Both the position numbers and the translations under genes were made by a program. The notes beneath the pieces were generated by a model, which was given only the letters and a program-made list of their open reading frames with translations, did not search any database and was not told the origin of the DNA. A stretch of DNA of 64,000 nt, from positions 2,232,001 to 2,296,000 of the forward strand of contig NZ_JACCBT010000001.1 of assembly GCF_013409045.1 (NCBI RefSeq), read 5' to 3'. This DNA comes from Actinomadura citrea. Its GTDB lineage: Bacteria > Actinomycetota > Actinomycetes > Streptosporangiales > Streptosporangiaceae. This document shows, piece by piece, positions 52,600-63,491 of the stretch (the first letter of the stretch is position 1; the number at the start of each line of letters is the position of its first letter).

Positions 52600-55218
52600 G
52601 TGACGGGCCCCCGTTTCTCCTCCATCCGGGCGAGGATCAGCCTGCTGGTCCTCGTGCCGCTGCTGGCCCTCGCCTCGCTGTGGGTGTTCCTCACGGGCTT
52701 CACCTACGGCGACGCGCACCAGCTGCTGCAGAGCCGTGACTTCCAGGAGAAGACCGTGCTGCCCACGCAGCACTTCATCGACGCGCTGCAGAAGGAGCGG
52801 CGGCTGACGATGGCAGAGCTCGGCGGCGCCCGCCCCGACCTCGGCGTCATGCGGACGCAGCGCCAGACCACCGACGACGCGGCCGAGAAGGTCCGCGAGG
52901 GCGCGCGTGACGAAGGCCTGCGGGGCTCGATCCTGCCCCTGGTCGTCGAACGGCTGGATTCGTTCGTGGAGCGGATCGACACGCTGCGCGGCGTCCGCCA
53001 GAGCGTGGACCAGCGCGTCGCCGACCGCGAGCGCGTGCTGCGCGGGTACAGCGACATCATCGACGCGGGCTTCGCCGTCTACAACGCGACCACGCCGGGG
53101 GACGGGTCCATCACCGCGCACGCCCGCACGCTCGCCTCGTTCGGCCGCGCCCGCGAGTTCATGGCGCGCGAGGACGCCCTGCTGACCGGCGCCCTGGCCG
53201 CCGGGCGCATCACCTCCGCCGAGCGCGGCCAGTTCGCGCAGCTCGTCGGGGCCCAGCGGATGCTGTACGCCGACAACGCGCCCAACCTTCCGCACGACGA
53301 CCACGGACGCTACGAGCGGCTCGCGGCGTCGCCGCCGTTCGTCCAGCTGCGGGCGCTGGAGGACCAGGTCATCCGCGGCGCCGAACCACCCCGCGCCGCC
53401 GTGCGCAAGACCCGCGAGACGGGCGCCCAGCCCGCGGGCGCCGGCACCGGGCAGGCCGCCGCCCGCGCCCCGCACGCACCGGTCATCGAGCCCGCCATCT
53501 GGCGGTCCCTCGCCGACACCACCAACGGCCGGCTGTTCGAGCTGGAGAACGAGATCCTCGACGACGTCGCCGACCACGGGCAGCACATCGCGATCGGCGC
53601 CTTCACCCGCCTCGGCCTCGCCGGCGGCGTCGGCCTGCTCGCGATCGTGCTGTCGGCGCTGCTCGCGGTCCGGGTGTCGCGGCGGCTCCTCCAGGAGTGC
53701 CGCACGCTCGCCGCCGGCGTCGTGGACTTCACCCGCACGCGGCTGCCGCTGATGGCCGAGCAGGTCCGCGCCGGCGCCCCCGTCGAACCCGAGGCCGCGG
53801 CCGCGGCCGAGCTCGACTACCGCATCACCGAGATCCGGCAGATCGCCGAGTCGTTCGACCGCGCCCGCGAGGCCGTGCTCCTCGCCGCCGAGGGCGAGGT
53901 CGCGGCGCGGCGCGGCATCAGCGAGGTGTTCGTCAACCTCGCGCGCCGCAACCAGGCGCTGCTGCACCGGCAGCTCAGCCTGCTCGACACCATGGAGCGC
54001 CGCACCGAGGACCCTTCGGAGCTGTCGGACCTGTTCCGCCTCGACCACCTCGCGACCCGCATGCGCCGGCACGCCGAGGGCCTGGTCATCCTGGCCGGCA
54101 AGACCGCCGGGCGCGGCTGGCGCCGTCCCGTCCCGCTGGTGGACGTGGTGCGCGGCGCCGTCGCCGAGGTCGAGGACTACCCGCGCGTGCGGGTGCAGCC
54201 GCTGCCGCGGGTCTCGCTGCTCGGCTCCGCCGTCGCCGACGTCATCCACCTGCTCGCCGAGGTGGTGGAGAACGCCACCACGTTCTCGCCGCCGCAGTCG
54301 CCGGTGCGGGTCAGCGGCCACGGGGTCGCCAGCGGGTTCGCGATCGAGGTCGAGGACCGCGGCCTCGGGATGACCGAGGAGGCGCTGCGCCGGGCCAACG
54401 AGCGGCTCGCCCGTCCACCCGAGTTCGACCCCTCCGACAGCGCCCAGCTCGGGCTGTTCGTCGTCGCCCGGCTGGCCGAGCGACAGGAGATCACCGTCAC
54501 GCTCCGCCCGTCCCCGTACGGGGGGACGACGGCGATCGCGCTGATCCCGAGCTCGCTCATCGTGGAGAGCGCCGAGCCGGAACCGGCCGCCGTGCGCCGC
54601 GCCACCGGGCCCATGCAGAAACTGCCGAGCCCCGCCGCGGCGCTCCCCGCGGCCGCCCAGCCCGGACGCGGCGAGTCCGGCGGCGTCGTCCGCCTCGTCG
54701 CCGAGGCCGAGCCGTACCGGCCCGAGCCGGCGCGCCCGGCCGAAGAGCCGGCGCCCGCGGCGCCCGTGCGGGCCGCGACGCCGCCCGCGCCCGCTCCGGT
54801 CGAGGCGCCGCCGGAGCCGGCCCCGCCCTCGCGGGAGGGTGAGCTGCCCCGGCGCAGGCGGCAGCAGCACCTGGCGCCCCAGCTCAAGGAACGGGTGGAC
54901 GCGCACCTCGCCGCGCAGGGGCAGGCTCCGCCGCCCGCTCCGGAACCGGCCGCGCCCCCGGCGCCGCCCGCCCCGGAGCCGGCCGGCATGCCGCTCGCCG
55001 CGCCCGTCCCCATGGACGCTCCCGCGGACGAGACCGGCCGCGACGCGGCCGGGACCGTTCCCACGGGCGATGACCCGGACGACGGCGCCGCCCGCTCGCC
55101 CGAGTCGATGCGATCGATGATGTCGGCCATGCAGCGCGGCTGGCAGCGCGGCAGACAGGACGCGGCCGACGCGGAGGCCGCGGGCAACGAAGGTGACCAG
55201 GAGGACGACGCCCCATGA
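52600..55218 (+). CDS. Conservon 2 sensor histidine kinase-like protein (CvnA type, NIT domain)
   Basis: An 872-aa paralogue of the conservon 1 kinase with the same order: transmembrane helix (about 10-33), NIT-like extracellular helices with an Ala/Pro insert near 265-290, second transmembrane helix (about 325-350), dimerisation segment HRQLSLLDTMERRTEDPSEL and HATPase (EVVENATTFSPPQSPV, VEDRGLGM). It ends in a Pro/Ala-rich tail with the SMRSMMSAMQRGWQRGR motif. GTG 52600 is used. Coupled by ATGA overlap to the roadblock gene. Confidence 0.88.
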   Translation: MTGPRFSSIRARISLLVLVPLLALASLWVFLTGFTYGDAHQLLQSRDFQEKTVLPTQHFIDALQKERRLTMAELGGARPDLGVMRTQRQTTDDAAEKVREGARDEGLRGSILPLVVERLDSFVERIDTLRGVRQSVDQRVADRERVLRGYSDIIDAGFAVYNATTPGDGSITAHARTLASFGRAREFMAREDALLTGALAAGRITSAERGQFAQLVGAQRMLYADNAPNLPHDDHGRYERLAASPPFVQLRALEDQVIRGAEPPRAAVRKTRETGAQPAGAGTGQAAARAPHAPVIEPAIWRSLADTTNGRLFELENEILDDVADHGQHIAIGAFTRLGLAGGVGLLAIVLSALLAVRVSRRLLQECRTLAAGVVDFTRTRLPLMAEQVRAGAPVEPEAAAAAELDYRITEIRQIAESFDRAREAVLLAAEGEVAARRGISEVFVNLARRNQALLHRQLSLLDTMERRTEDPSELSDLFRLDHLATRMRRHAEGLVILAGKTAGRGWRRPVPLVDVVRGAVAEVEDYPRVRVQPLPRVSLLGSAVADVIHLLAEVVENATTFSPPQSPVRVSGHGVASGFAIEVEDRGLGMTEEALRRANERLARPPEFDPSDSAQLGLFVVARLAERQEITVTLRPSPYGGTTAIALIPSSLIVESAEPEPAAVRRATGPMQKLPSPAAALPAAAQPGRGESGGVVRLVAEAEPYRPEPARPAEEPAPAAPVRAATPPAPAPVEAPPEPAPPSREGELPRRRRQQHLAPQLKERVDAHLAAQGQAPPPAPEPAAPPAPPAPEPAGMPLAAPVPMDAPADETGRDAAGTVPTGDDPDDGAARSPESMRSMMSAMQRGWQRGRQDAADAEAAGNEGDQEDDAP

Positions 55219-55661
55219 CACAGCCCCAGCACTCCGGCGCGGAGGTCCCGGGCGGAGCCGGAGGTGAGCTCAACTGGCTCCTGGACAGCCTCGTCCAGCG
55301 GGTCGCCCCGGTGCAGAACGCCGTGGTGCTGTCCAGCGACGGGCTGCGGATCGCCGCGTCCAGCGGGCTGGCCCGCGAGGAGTCCGACCACCTGTCGGCC
55401 GTGGCGGCCAGCTTCCAGAGCCTCGCGCGCGGGGCCGGGGAGTCCTTCGGCGGGGGGCCCGTCCGGCAGACGATCGTGGAGATGGAGTCGTCGTTCCTCT
55501 TCGTCACCGCCGCCGGCCGGGGCGCCTGCCTCGCCGTCCTCGCCGACGCCGAGGCCGACCTCGGGATCATCGCCTACGAGATGGCGATGCTGGTCACCCG
55601 GGTCGGCCAGCACCTGTCGGCCAACCCGCGCGTCGCCGCGGCCGAGCCCGGCGGAGTGTGA
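55215..55661 (+). CDS. Conservon 2 roadblock/LC7 protein (CvnB type)
   Basis: A 148-aa roadblock/LC7 protein (GELNWLLDSLVQRV, VVLSSDGLRIAAS, LFVTAAGRGACLAVLADAEADLG), clearly paralogous to the product of 51028 but without its Gly-rich tail. ATG 55215 overlaps the kinase stop by 4 nt; a GTG start for DUF742 lies 1 nt after its stop. Confidence 0.92.
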   Translation: MTQPQHSGAEVPGGAGGELNWLLDSLVQRVAPVQNAVVLSSDGLRIAASSGLAREESDHLSAVAASFQSLARGAGESFGGGPVRQTIVEMESSFLFVTAAGRGACLAVLADAEADLGIIAYEMAMLVTRVGQHLSANPRVAAAEPGGV

Positions 55662-55662
55662 G

Positions 55663-56058
55663 GTGGGCGGCACGGCCTGGTACGACGACGCGGCGGGCCC
55701 CGTCGTGCGCCCCTACGCGCTCACCCGAGGCCGGACGCACTACGACGGCGTCGAGTTCGACCTGGTCGCGCTGATCGTCGCGGCCGACCCGCCCGAGCCC
55801 GCGGAGGACGCCCACGCACTTCCGGCGACCCCATGGGCGCCGGAGCCGGAACATGACATGATCCTGGAGCTTTGCCGCACCCCGTTGTCGGTCGCCGAGA
55901 TAGCGTCGGATCTGGAACTTCCCCTCGGGGTCGTCCGTGTCCTGCTCGGCGACCTGCTCGACCACTCGCTGATACAGGTCCGGCGCCCAGCGCCGGTGGC
56001 GCAGTTCCCCAGCGAGCGCGTACTCAAGGAAGTGATCGATGGAATCCGTGCGCTCTGA
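55663..56058 (+). CDS. Conservon 2 DUF742 protein (CvnC type)
   Basis: A 131-aa DUF742 protein with GPVVRPYALTRGRTHY and the winged-helix-like half LSVAEIASDLELPLGVVRVLLGDLL, ending KEVIDGIRAL. GTG 55663 is the first start after the roadblock stop; the frame is open further back only as overlap. Its end overlaps the GTPase gene by 20 nt, as in conservon 1. Confidence 0.9.
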   Translation: MGGTAWYDDAAGPVVRPYALTRGRTHYDGVEFDLVALIVAADPPEPAEDAHALPATPWAPEPEHDMILELCRTPLSVAEIASDLELPLGVVRVLLGDLLDHSLIQVRRPAPVAQFPSERVLKEVIDGIRAL

Positions 56059-56647
56059 CGCGGCCGCCCAGCAGGGCGACTCGGCGCTGACGGTAAAGAT
56101 CCTCGTCGCCGGCGGTTTCGGCGTCGGCAAGACCACCCTGGTCAGCGCGGTCAGTGAGATCCGCCCGCTGCGCACCGAGGAGGCGCTGACCGAGAAGAGC
56201 ATCGGGGTCGACGACACCACCGCCGTCGCGTCCAAGACCACCACGACCGTGGCGATGGACTTCGGGCGCATCACCCTGCCCAACGGCCTGGTGCTGTTCG
56301 TGTTCGGCACCCCCGGCCAGGACCGGTTCTGGTTCATGTGGGACGAACTGGCCAAGGGTGCTCTTGGGGCGGTCGTCCTCGTCGACACCCGCCGCCTCGC
56401 CGACTGCTTCGCCTCGGTCGACTACTTCGAACGCCGCGGCGTCCCGTTCATCATCGGGGTCAACCGCTTCGACGGCGCCGGGCAGCACTCGGCCGACCAG
56501 GTCCGCGACGCCCTCGACCTCGCCCCGGAGATCCCCGTGATCTCCTGCGACGTCCGCGACCGCGAGGACGCCAAACGCGTCCTCATCAGCCTCGTCGAAC
56601 ACATCATGCGAACCATGAGCACCGGTAGGCAGACTGTGTCTTATTAG
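56039..56647 (+). CDS. Conservon 2 small GTP-binding protein (CvnD type)
   Basis: A 202-aa Ras-like protein with P-loop GGFGVGKTT, FGTPGQDRFWFMWDEL and NRFD at the G4 position. It is very similar to the protein of 51848 in the G-domain, supporting duplication of the whole cassette. Its stop is 50 nt before repeat copy C, with no other gene before 57261. Confidence 0.9.
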   Translation: MESVRSDAAAQQGDSALTVKILVAGGFGVGKTTLVSAVSEIRPLRTEEALTEKSIGVDDTTAVASKTTTTVAMDFGRITLPNGLVLFVFGTPGQDRFWFMWDELAKGALGAVVLVDTRRLADCFASVDYFERRGVPFIIGVNRFDGAGQHSADQVRDALDLAPEIPVISCDVRDREDAKRVLISLVEHIMRTMSTGRQTVSY

Positions 56648-56697
56648 CTTTTTCTCCTCCTTCGGGCCTGGCGGCCCTCCATCGTCGATAAAAGCGG

Positions 56698-56786
56698 GCG
56701 ATCGCTGGCATCGCTTCGGCTCGCCTTGCGGCTCGCTGCGCGATCAGATTCTTGCTTCGCTCGAATCTGCCTTCGGACGCGATCGC
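56698..56786 (+). repeat. Dispersed 89-bp structured repeat, copy C
   Basis: Ends GCGATCGC on both sides. The inner stem is cagattc / gaatctg, changed at one pair relative to copies A and B with the complementary change on the other arm. It is preceded at -23 by ccctccatcgtcg, as is copy D. Confidence 0.9.
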
Positions 56787-56872
56787 GGGTGTTGGGGTTG
56801 TCGCGGGGTTGCGGTGTCGGCTGGGGTCGGCGTTGTGCTTGTGGCGGTGCCCTCCATCGTCGGGGACTGCGG

Positions 56873-56960
56873 GCGATCGCTGGCATCGCTTCGGCTCGCC
56901 TTGCGGCTCGCTTCGCGATCAGGTTCTCGCAAGCTCGAACCTGCCTTCGGACGCGATCGC
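56873..56960 (+). repeat. Dispersed 88-bp structured repeat, copy D
   Basis: GCGATCGC at both ends, inner stem caggttc / gaacctg with loop tcgcaagctc, one base shorter than in the other copies. Offset from copy C is 175 bp, and the upstream 13-mer ccctccatcgtcg is at the identical distance, so the duplicated unit includes flanking DNA. Confidence 0.9.
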
Positions 56961-57260
56961 GGTCCTGGAGGTTGTTGCGGGTTGCTGTGGTGGCTGAGGT
57001 CGGCGTGTAGGTGCGGTGCGGGCTGGTGTCGGGAGGGTCGGTCAGTGTCGTTTAGGTAGGCGTTTGGTGGGGTGCGGCCCCGTTCGGTGCGCTGGGCGTG
57101 CTGGGCGGGGTCGTTGCTTGTGGGCGGCTTTGTCTTCTGAGTGGGGAAAGTTTGGAGTTTTCGGGGGAAAGGTCTTCTCTTGGCGGCGAAAGCGGGTTAC
57201 GGTCTCGGGCATGAGACCGGCGTCACACGGGGCCGGGTCTGATCCCGAGAGGACGGCGTG

Positions 57261-58448
57261 ATGCGCATGTCGGCTCGCCCGCAGAACGTGCACCAGGCAC
57301 GCCTGCTGCGGCTGCTGCGTGACGAGGGGCCGCGCTCGCGCGCCGAGCTGGGCGACGTCGTCCGGCTGTCGCGGTCCAAGCTGGCCGTCGAGCTGGACCG
57401 GCTCGTCGAGCTCGGCCTCGTGGAGGGGGCGGGACTGGCGGCCTCGCGGGGCGGGCGGCGGTCGGGGATCGTCCGGCTGTCGCCGCGGCTGCGGTTCGTC
57501 GCCTTCGACATCGGGGCGACCTCGATCGACGTGGCGGTGACCGACGGCGCGCTGGAGGTCCTCGGGCACGTCAGCGAGCGGTGCGACGTCCGGCAGGGCG
57601 CGACCGTGGTGCTGGAACGGGCGCTGGACCTGCTCGGCAAGCTGCGCGACGAGGGCCTGATCCCGCAGGTGCACGGGACGGGCATCGGGGTGCCCGGGCC
57701 GGTCAGCTTCCGCGACGGTATGCCGGTCGTCCCGCCGATCATGCCGGGCTGGGACCGGTTCCCGGTGCGGGACGCGATCGGCCAGGAGCTCGGCTGCCCG
57801 GTGCTCGTCGACAACGACGTGAACCTGATGGCCCTCGGCGAGCTGCACGCCGGGCTCGCCCGGTCGGTGGACGACTTCCTGCTCGTGAAGATCGGCACCG
57901 GGATCGGCTGCGGCATCGTGGTGGACGGCGCCATCTACCGCGGCGTGTCCGGCAGCGCCGGGGACATCGGCCACATCCGGGTCGACGACGACGGGCCGAC
58001 CTGCGCCTGCGGCAACGCCGGGTGCCTGGAGGCGTTCTTCGGCGGCGCGGCGCTCGCGCGGGACGCCGAGGCGGCGGCGCGGTCCGGCCGCTCGCCCGCC
58101 CTCGCGGCCCTGCTGGAGGCCCACGGGGAGCTGGCGGCCGAGCACGTCGGCGAGGCCGCCGCGGCCGGCGACCCCTCCGCGGTGCAGATCATCCGGGAGG
58201 GCGGCCGGCACGTCGGCCAGGTCCTCGCCGGGCTGGTCAGCTTCTTCAACCCCGGCCTCGTCATCATCGCGGGCGGCGTCGCAGGCCTCGGCCACGCGCT
58301 GCTCGCCGAGATCCGCAGCGTCGTGTACCGGCGGTCCGCGCCGCTCGCGACCGGCAACCTCCCGATCGTGCTGTCCGAGCTCGCCGGCGCCGCCGGCGTG
58401 GTCGGCGGCGCCCGGCTCATCAGCGACCACGTCTTCTCCGCGTCCTGA
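57261..58448 (+). CDS. ROK-family transcriptional regulator
   Basis: A 395-aa NagC/XylR-type repressor: winged helix at about 10-60 (RAELGDVVRLSRSKLAVELDRL), then the ROK sugar-kinase-like fold with FDIGATSIDVAV, GIGVPGPV, DNDVNLMALGE and the zinc motif CACGNAGCLEAF. The catalytic Asp position is intact as in many ROK regulators. ATG 57261 with AGAGGA 7 nt upstream is preferred to GTG 57258. Probably senses the sugar taken up by the ABC importer that begins 27 nt downstream. Confidence 0.9.
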   Translation: MRMSARPQNVHQARLLRLLRDEGPRSRAELGDVVRLSRSKLAVELDRLVELGLVEGAGLAASRGGRRSGIVRLSPRLRFVAFDIGATSIDVAVTDGALEVLGHVSERCDVRQGATVVLERALDLLGKLRDEGLIPQVHGTGIGVPGPVSFRDGMPVVPPIMPGWDRFPVRDAIGQELGCPVLVDNDVNLMALGELHAGLARSVDDFLLVKIGTGIGCGIVVDGAIYRGVSGSAGDIGHIRVDDDGPTCACGNAGCLEAFFGGAALARDAEAAARSGRSPALAALLEAHGELAAEHVGEAAAAGDPSAVQIIREGGRHVGQVLAGLVSFFNPGLVIIAGGVAGLGHALLAEIRSVVYRRSAPLATGNLPIVLSELAGAAGVVGGARLISDHVFSAS

Positions 58449-58475
58449 CCCCTCTCCGGCCCCTGAGGAGGCCCG

Positions 58476-59995
<1,520 letters not shown>

Positions 59996-59999
<4 letters not shown>

Positions 60000-61075
60000 C
60001 CGGCACCTTTCACTCCGGAGGGTCGGCCCCCCGGACCGAGAAGAACGCGGGCGAGCGCGGCGGGGCGCCCGCCCGCCCGACCGGCAAGAGCGGGGGCGGG
60101 GGGCCGTGGCGCCCGTTCGCGCGGGGCGGCGCCGCGGGGAGCCGCGAGATCCACCACCTCGGGCTCGTCGCCGCGCTGGTGCTGCTGGCGGTCGTCGGCC
60201 TGGTGACCGAGCCGGGCAACTTCGCGACCTCGGGCAACGTCGTCGGCATCCTCGCGCTCGCCGCCACGATCGGCGTGATCACCGTCGGCCAGACGTTCGT
60301 GATCATCGGCGGCGGGATCGACCTGTCCGTCGGGTCGGTGATGGCGCTGGCGTCGGTGTGGGCGACGACCGTGGCGACGCAGTCCTACGGCCCAGTGGTG
60401 ATGGCGCTGTGCGCGGTCCTCGTCGGCACCGGCGCGGGCGTGGTCACCGGGCTGCTGATCTCCTACGGGCGGCTGGTCCCGTTCATCGCCACCCTCGCGA
60501 TGCTCGTCGCGGCACGGGGGCTGGCGCAGCGGATGTCGGACCGCAGGACCCAGCTCGTCCGGCCGGAGAACGACGCGATCGAGGCGCTGTCCACCACCAA
60601 GGTGCTCGGGCTGCCGCTCGTCGTGTACATCTTCGCCGCGGTCGCCGCCGCCGGGTGGCTGCTGCTCAACCGCACCACGTTCGGCCGCCGGACGTTCGCC
60701 GTCGGCGGCAACCCCGAGGCGGCGCGCCTGGCCGGCATCGACGTCCGCCGGCACACCCTGAAGCTGTACGCGCTGTCCGGGTTCTGCTGCGGCATCGCCG
60801 CGCTCATCATCATGGCCCGCACCACCACCGGCTCCAGCACCCACGGCGACCTGTACGAACTCGACGCGATCGCCGCCGTCATCATCGGCGGGACGCTGCT
60901 CACCGGCGGGCGCGGCACCGTCGCCGGGTCGATCCTCGGCGTGCTGGTGTTCACCCTCATCACCAACCTGTTCATCCTGAACGGCCTGCAGACCAGCGAC
61001 CAGCTGATCGCCAAGGGCGCGATCATCGTGATCGCCGTGCTGCTGCAGCGCCGCGGGCTCCGCTCGCCCACCTGA
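59996..61075 (+). CDS. Sugar ABC transporter permease (RbsC type)
   Basis: A 359-aa permease with a cytoplasmic N-terminus of about 50 Gly/Pro/Arg-rich residues and eight to ten transmembrane segments. The family motif VIIGGGIDLSVGSVMAL, NRTTFGRRTFAVGGNPEAARLAGI and GGTLLTGGRGTVAGSILGV are all present. GTG 59996 overlaps the ATPase stop by 4 nt. Works with the ATPase upstream and binding protein downstream. Confidence 0.92.
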
Positions 61076-61179
61076 CCTCCCGCTCGTCACCGCCCGACAC
61101 CCACCCCACGTCCGGCGCCGCGCATCCCGGGGAACGCGCGGCGGGGGACGCCCCATCCCTTGATCATCAGGAGCACGTC

Positions 61180-62244
61180 ATGCGTGACCAGAGCCCCCGT
61201 CCCACCCGCAGAGGCGTCCTGTTCGGCGGCGCCGTCGTCGCGGCGGGCAGCCTCGCCGCGGCCTGCACGAGCAACAGCGAGAAGGACGACCCGAGCCCGG
61301 CGGCGCAGGCCGGGTCGCTCGCCGGCGACAACGACAAGCCGGGCAAGCAGGTCACCATCGGGTTCTCCGCGCCCGCGGCGGACCACGGCTGGATCGCGGC
61401 GATCGCCAAGAACGCCGAGGGGCAGGCCAAGAAGTACAAGGACGTGACGTTCAAGCCGGTCGAGCCGACCAACGACATCAACCAGCAGATCTCCGCCGTC
61501 GAGTCGCTGATCCGAGCGAAGGTCGACGTGCTGGTGATCCTGCCCAACGACGGGGAGCAGCTGAACCAGGTCGCCCGCAAGGCGATGGACGCCGGCATCC
61601 CGGTCGTCAACCTCGACCGCGTCTTCCCCGACAAGCTGTCGTACCGGACGTGGGTCGGCGGCGACAACTACGGCATGGGCGTCTCCGCCGGCCACTACGT
61701 CGGCAAGAAGCTGAAGGGCAAGGGCGTCTCGAAGCCCGTGATCGTGGAGATCCAGGGCATCGCGACGCTGCCGCTGACGCAGGACCGCAGCAAGGGCTTC
61801 GCGGACGCGCTGAAGTCCTACGGCTACACCGTCACCGCGAAGCAGGACGCCAAGTTCACCGTGGAGTCCGGCAACCAGGTCGCCTCCAACCTGCTGCAGG
61901 CGCACAAGAAGATCGACGCGTTGTGGAACCACGACGACGACCAGGGCGTCGGCGTGCTCGCCGCGATCAAGCAGTCCGGCCGCAAGGAGTTCTTCATGGT
62001 CGGCGGCGCGGGCTCGGCCAACGCGATGCGCGAGATCAAGTCCGGCGGCGGCGTGCTGGAGGCCACCGTCACCTACCCGCCGACGATGGCCGCGTCCGCG
62101 ATCAAGCTGGGCCGGCTCATCGCGCAGGGCAAGGGCATGGCCGACCTGGTCGAGCTCCAGGTGCCCCAGTCGATCACGCTGGCCTCCGAGACGGTCGCCA
62201 AGGACAACGTCGACACGTACATGCCGCTCGGCTTCGAGTCCTGA
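61180..62244 (+). CDS. Sugar ABC transporter substrate-binding lipoprotein (RbsB type)
   Basis: A 354-aa periplasmic-binding-protein-like lipoprotein. The signal has twin arginines (PTRRGVLFGG, residues 10-11) and a lipobox ending in Cys29 (SLAAAC), so Tat export followed by lipidation is likely. The mature domain is the type I fold with RAKVDVLVILPNDGEQL, NLDRVFPD, DALWNHDDDQGVG and GGVLEATVTYPP. ATG 61180 has AGGAG 6 nt upstream. The ligand cannot be assigned; the neighbours suggest a cyclitol or sugar handled by a Gfo/Idh/MocA enzyme. Confidence 0.92.
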   Translation: MRDQSPRPTRRGVLFGGAVVAAGSLAAACTSNSEKDDPSPAAQAGSLAGDNDKPGKQVTIGFSAPAADHGWIAAIAKNAEGQAKKYKDVTFKPVEPTNDINQQISAVESLIRAKVDVLVILPNDGEQLNQVARKAMDAGIPVVNLDRVFPDKLSYRTWVGGDNYGMGVSAGHYVGKKLKGKGVSKPVIVEIQGIATLPLTQDRSKGFADALKSYGYTVTAKQDAKFTVESGNQVASNLLQAHKKIDALWNHDDDQGVGVLAAIKQSGRKEFFMVGGAGSANAMREIKSGGGVLEATVTYPPTMAASAIKLGRLIAQGKGMADLVELQVPQSITLASETVAKDNVDTYMPLGFES

Positions 62245-62256
62245 GCGGCGGGGGCG

Positions 62257-62292
62257 CCGGCGCGCCCGCCCCCCGGAGGGCGGGCGCGCCGG
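62257..62292 (+). terminator. Strong hairpin between the binding protein and oxidoreductase genes
   Basis: A perfect 14-bp stem (ccggcgcgcccgcc / ggcgggcgcgccgg) with an 8-nt loop, 12 nt after the stop, followed by a second GC-rich repeat. It may be a partial terminator that sets more transporter than enzyme mRNA, since the downstream genes are on the same strand. Confidence 0.6.
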
Positions 62293-62348
62293 TCCTCCGG
62301 GGGGCCGGGGGCCGCCCCCGGAACACGACACAGAGAGGTGAGCTGAAC

Positions 62349-63491
62349 ATGACGACCGTCGGAGTCGGGATGGTCGGGCACGCGTTCATGGGACGCGCCC
62401 ACTCCCAGGCGTGGCGCAGCGTGGGGCCGTTCTTCGGGCCGCCGCTGACGCCCGTCATGACCGCCCTGGCAGGACGTTCCGCCGATCGCGCCCGCGCCGC
62501 CGCCGACGCGCTCGGCTGGGCGTCGGTGGAGACCGACTGGAAGGAGCTGCTCCGCCGCGACGACGTCCAGCTCGTCGACATCTGCACGCCGGGCGACAGC
62601 CACGCCGAGATCGCGGTCGCCGCGCTCGACGCGGGCAAGCACGTCCTGTGCGAGAAGCCGCTCGCCAACTCCGTCGCGGAGGCCGAGGCGATGGCCGCCG
62701 CCGCGGAGCGGGCGCGCGAGCGCGGCGTCCGGTCGATGGTCGGGTTCAACTACCGGCGCGTCCCCGCCGTCACCCTGGCCCGCAGGCTGGTGGACGAGGG
62801 CCGCATCGGCGCCGTCCGGCACGTCCGGGCCCAGTACCTGCAGGACTGGCTGGCCGACCCCCGGGCGCCGTTCACCTGGCGGATGGACCGCGACCGGGCC
62901 GGGACGGGCGCGCTCGGCGACATCGGTGCGCACATCATCGACACCGCGCAGTTCATCACCGGGCAGAACCTCGTCGGGGTGTCGGCGCTGCTGGACACGT
63001 TCGTCCCGGAACGCCCGGTCCCCGGCGGCGGGACGGCGCGCGTCACCGTGGACGACGCGGCCCTGTTCGTCGGGCGCACCGACGGGGGCGCGCTCGCCTC
63101 GTTCGAGGCCACCCGGTTCGCCACCGGCCGCAAGAACGCGCTGCGGATCGAGGTCAGCGGCTCCTCCGGCGCCCTGGCGTTCGACCTGGAGTCGCTGAAC
63201 GAGCTGTGGTTCTACGACCGCGACGAGGACGACGCCACCGCCGGTTTCCGCAGGATCGTCGTCACCGAGCCCGTCCACCCGTACACGGACCGGTGGTGGC
63301 CGCCCGGCCACATGCTGGGCTACGAGCACACGTTCACCCACCAGGCCGCCGACCTGCTCACCGCGATCGCGGACGGCACCGACCCGCGCCCGTCGTTCGC
63401 CGACGGCCTGCAGGTGCAGCGCGTCCTCGCCGCGGTCGCCGGCAGCGCGGAGTCCCGGTGCTGGGTCGACGTCGAAGGGAGCGAGTCATGA
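62349..63491 (+). CDS. Gfo/Idh/MocA-family dehydrogenase
   Basis: A 380-aa NAD(P)-dependent sugar or inositol dehydrogenase. Rossmann domain [30 protein letters not shown], the EKP motif in [19 protein letters not shown] and the substrate-site [13 protein letters not shown] with the conserved His. ATG 62349 follows a GAGGTGAGC site. Coupled by ATGA overlap to a TIM-barrel isomerase gene, the pairing typical of inositol-type or 3-keto-sugar catabolism. Confidence 0.9.
   Translation: MTTVGVGMVGHAFMGRAHSQAWRSVGPFFGPPLTPVMTALAGRSADRARAAADALGWASVETDWKELLRRDDVQLVDICTPGDSHAEIAVAALDAGKHVLCEKPLANSVAEAEAMAAAAERARERGVRSMVGFNYRRVPAVTLARRLVDEGRIGAVRHVRAQYLQDWLADPRAPFTWRMDRDRAGTGALGDIGAHIIDTAQFITGQNLVGVSALLDTFVPERPVPGGGTARVTVDDAALFVGRTDGGALASFEATRFATGRKNALRIEVSGSSGALAFDLESLNELWFYDRDEDDATAGFRRIVVTEPVHPYTDRWWPPGHMLGYEHTFTHQAADLLTAIADGTDPRPSFADGLQVQRVLAAVAGSAESRCWVDVEGSES

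Larger units (their letters stand above)
56648..57260. other. 613-bp gene-free block with two repeats
   Basis: Between conservon 2 and the ROK gene there is no credible gene. It holds repeat copies C and D and G/T-rich spacers similar to those after copy B. The last 120 bp are less skewed and should contain the ROK promoter. Confidence 0.75.
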
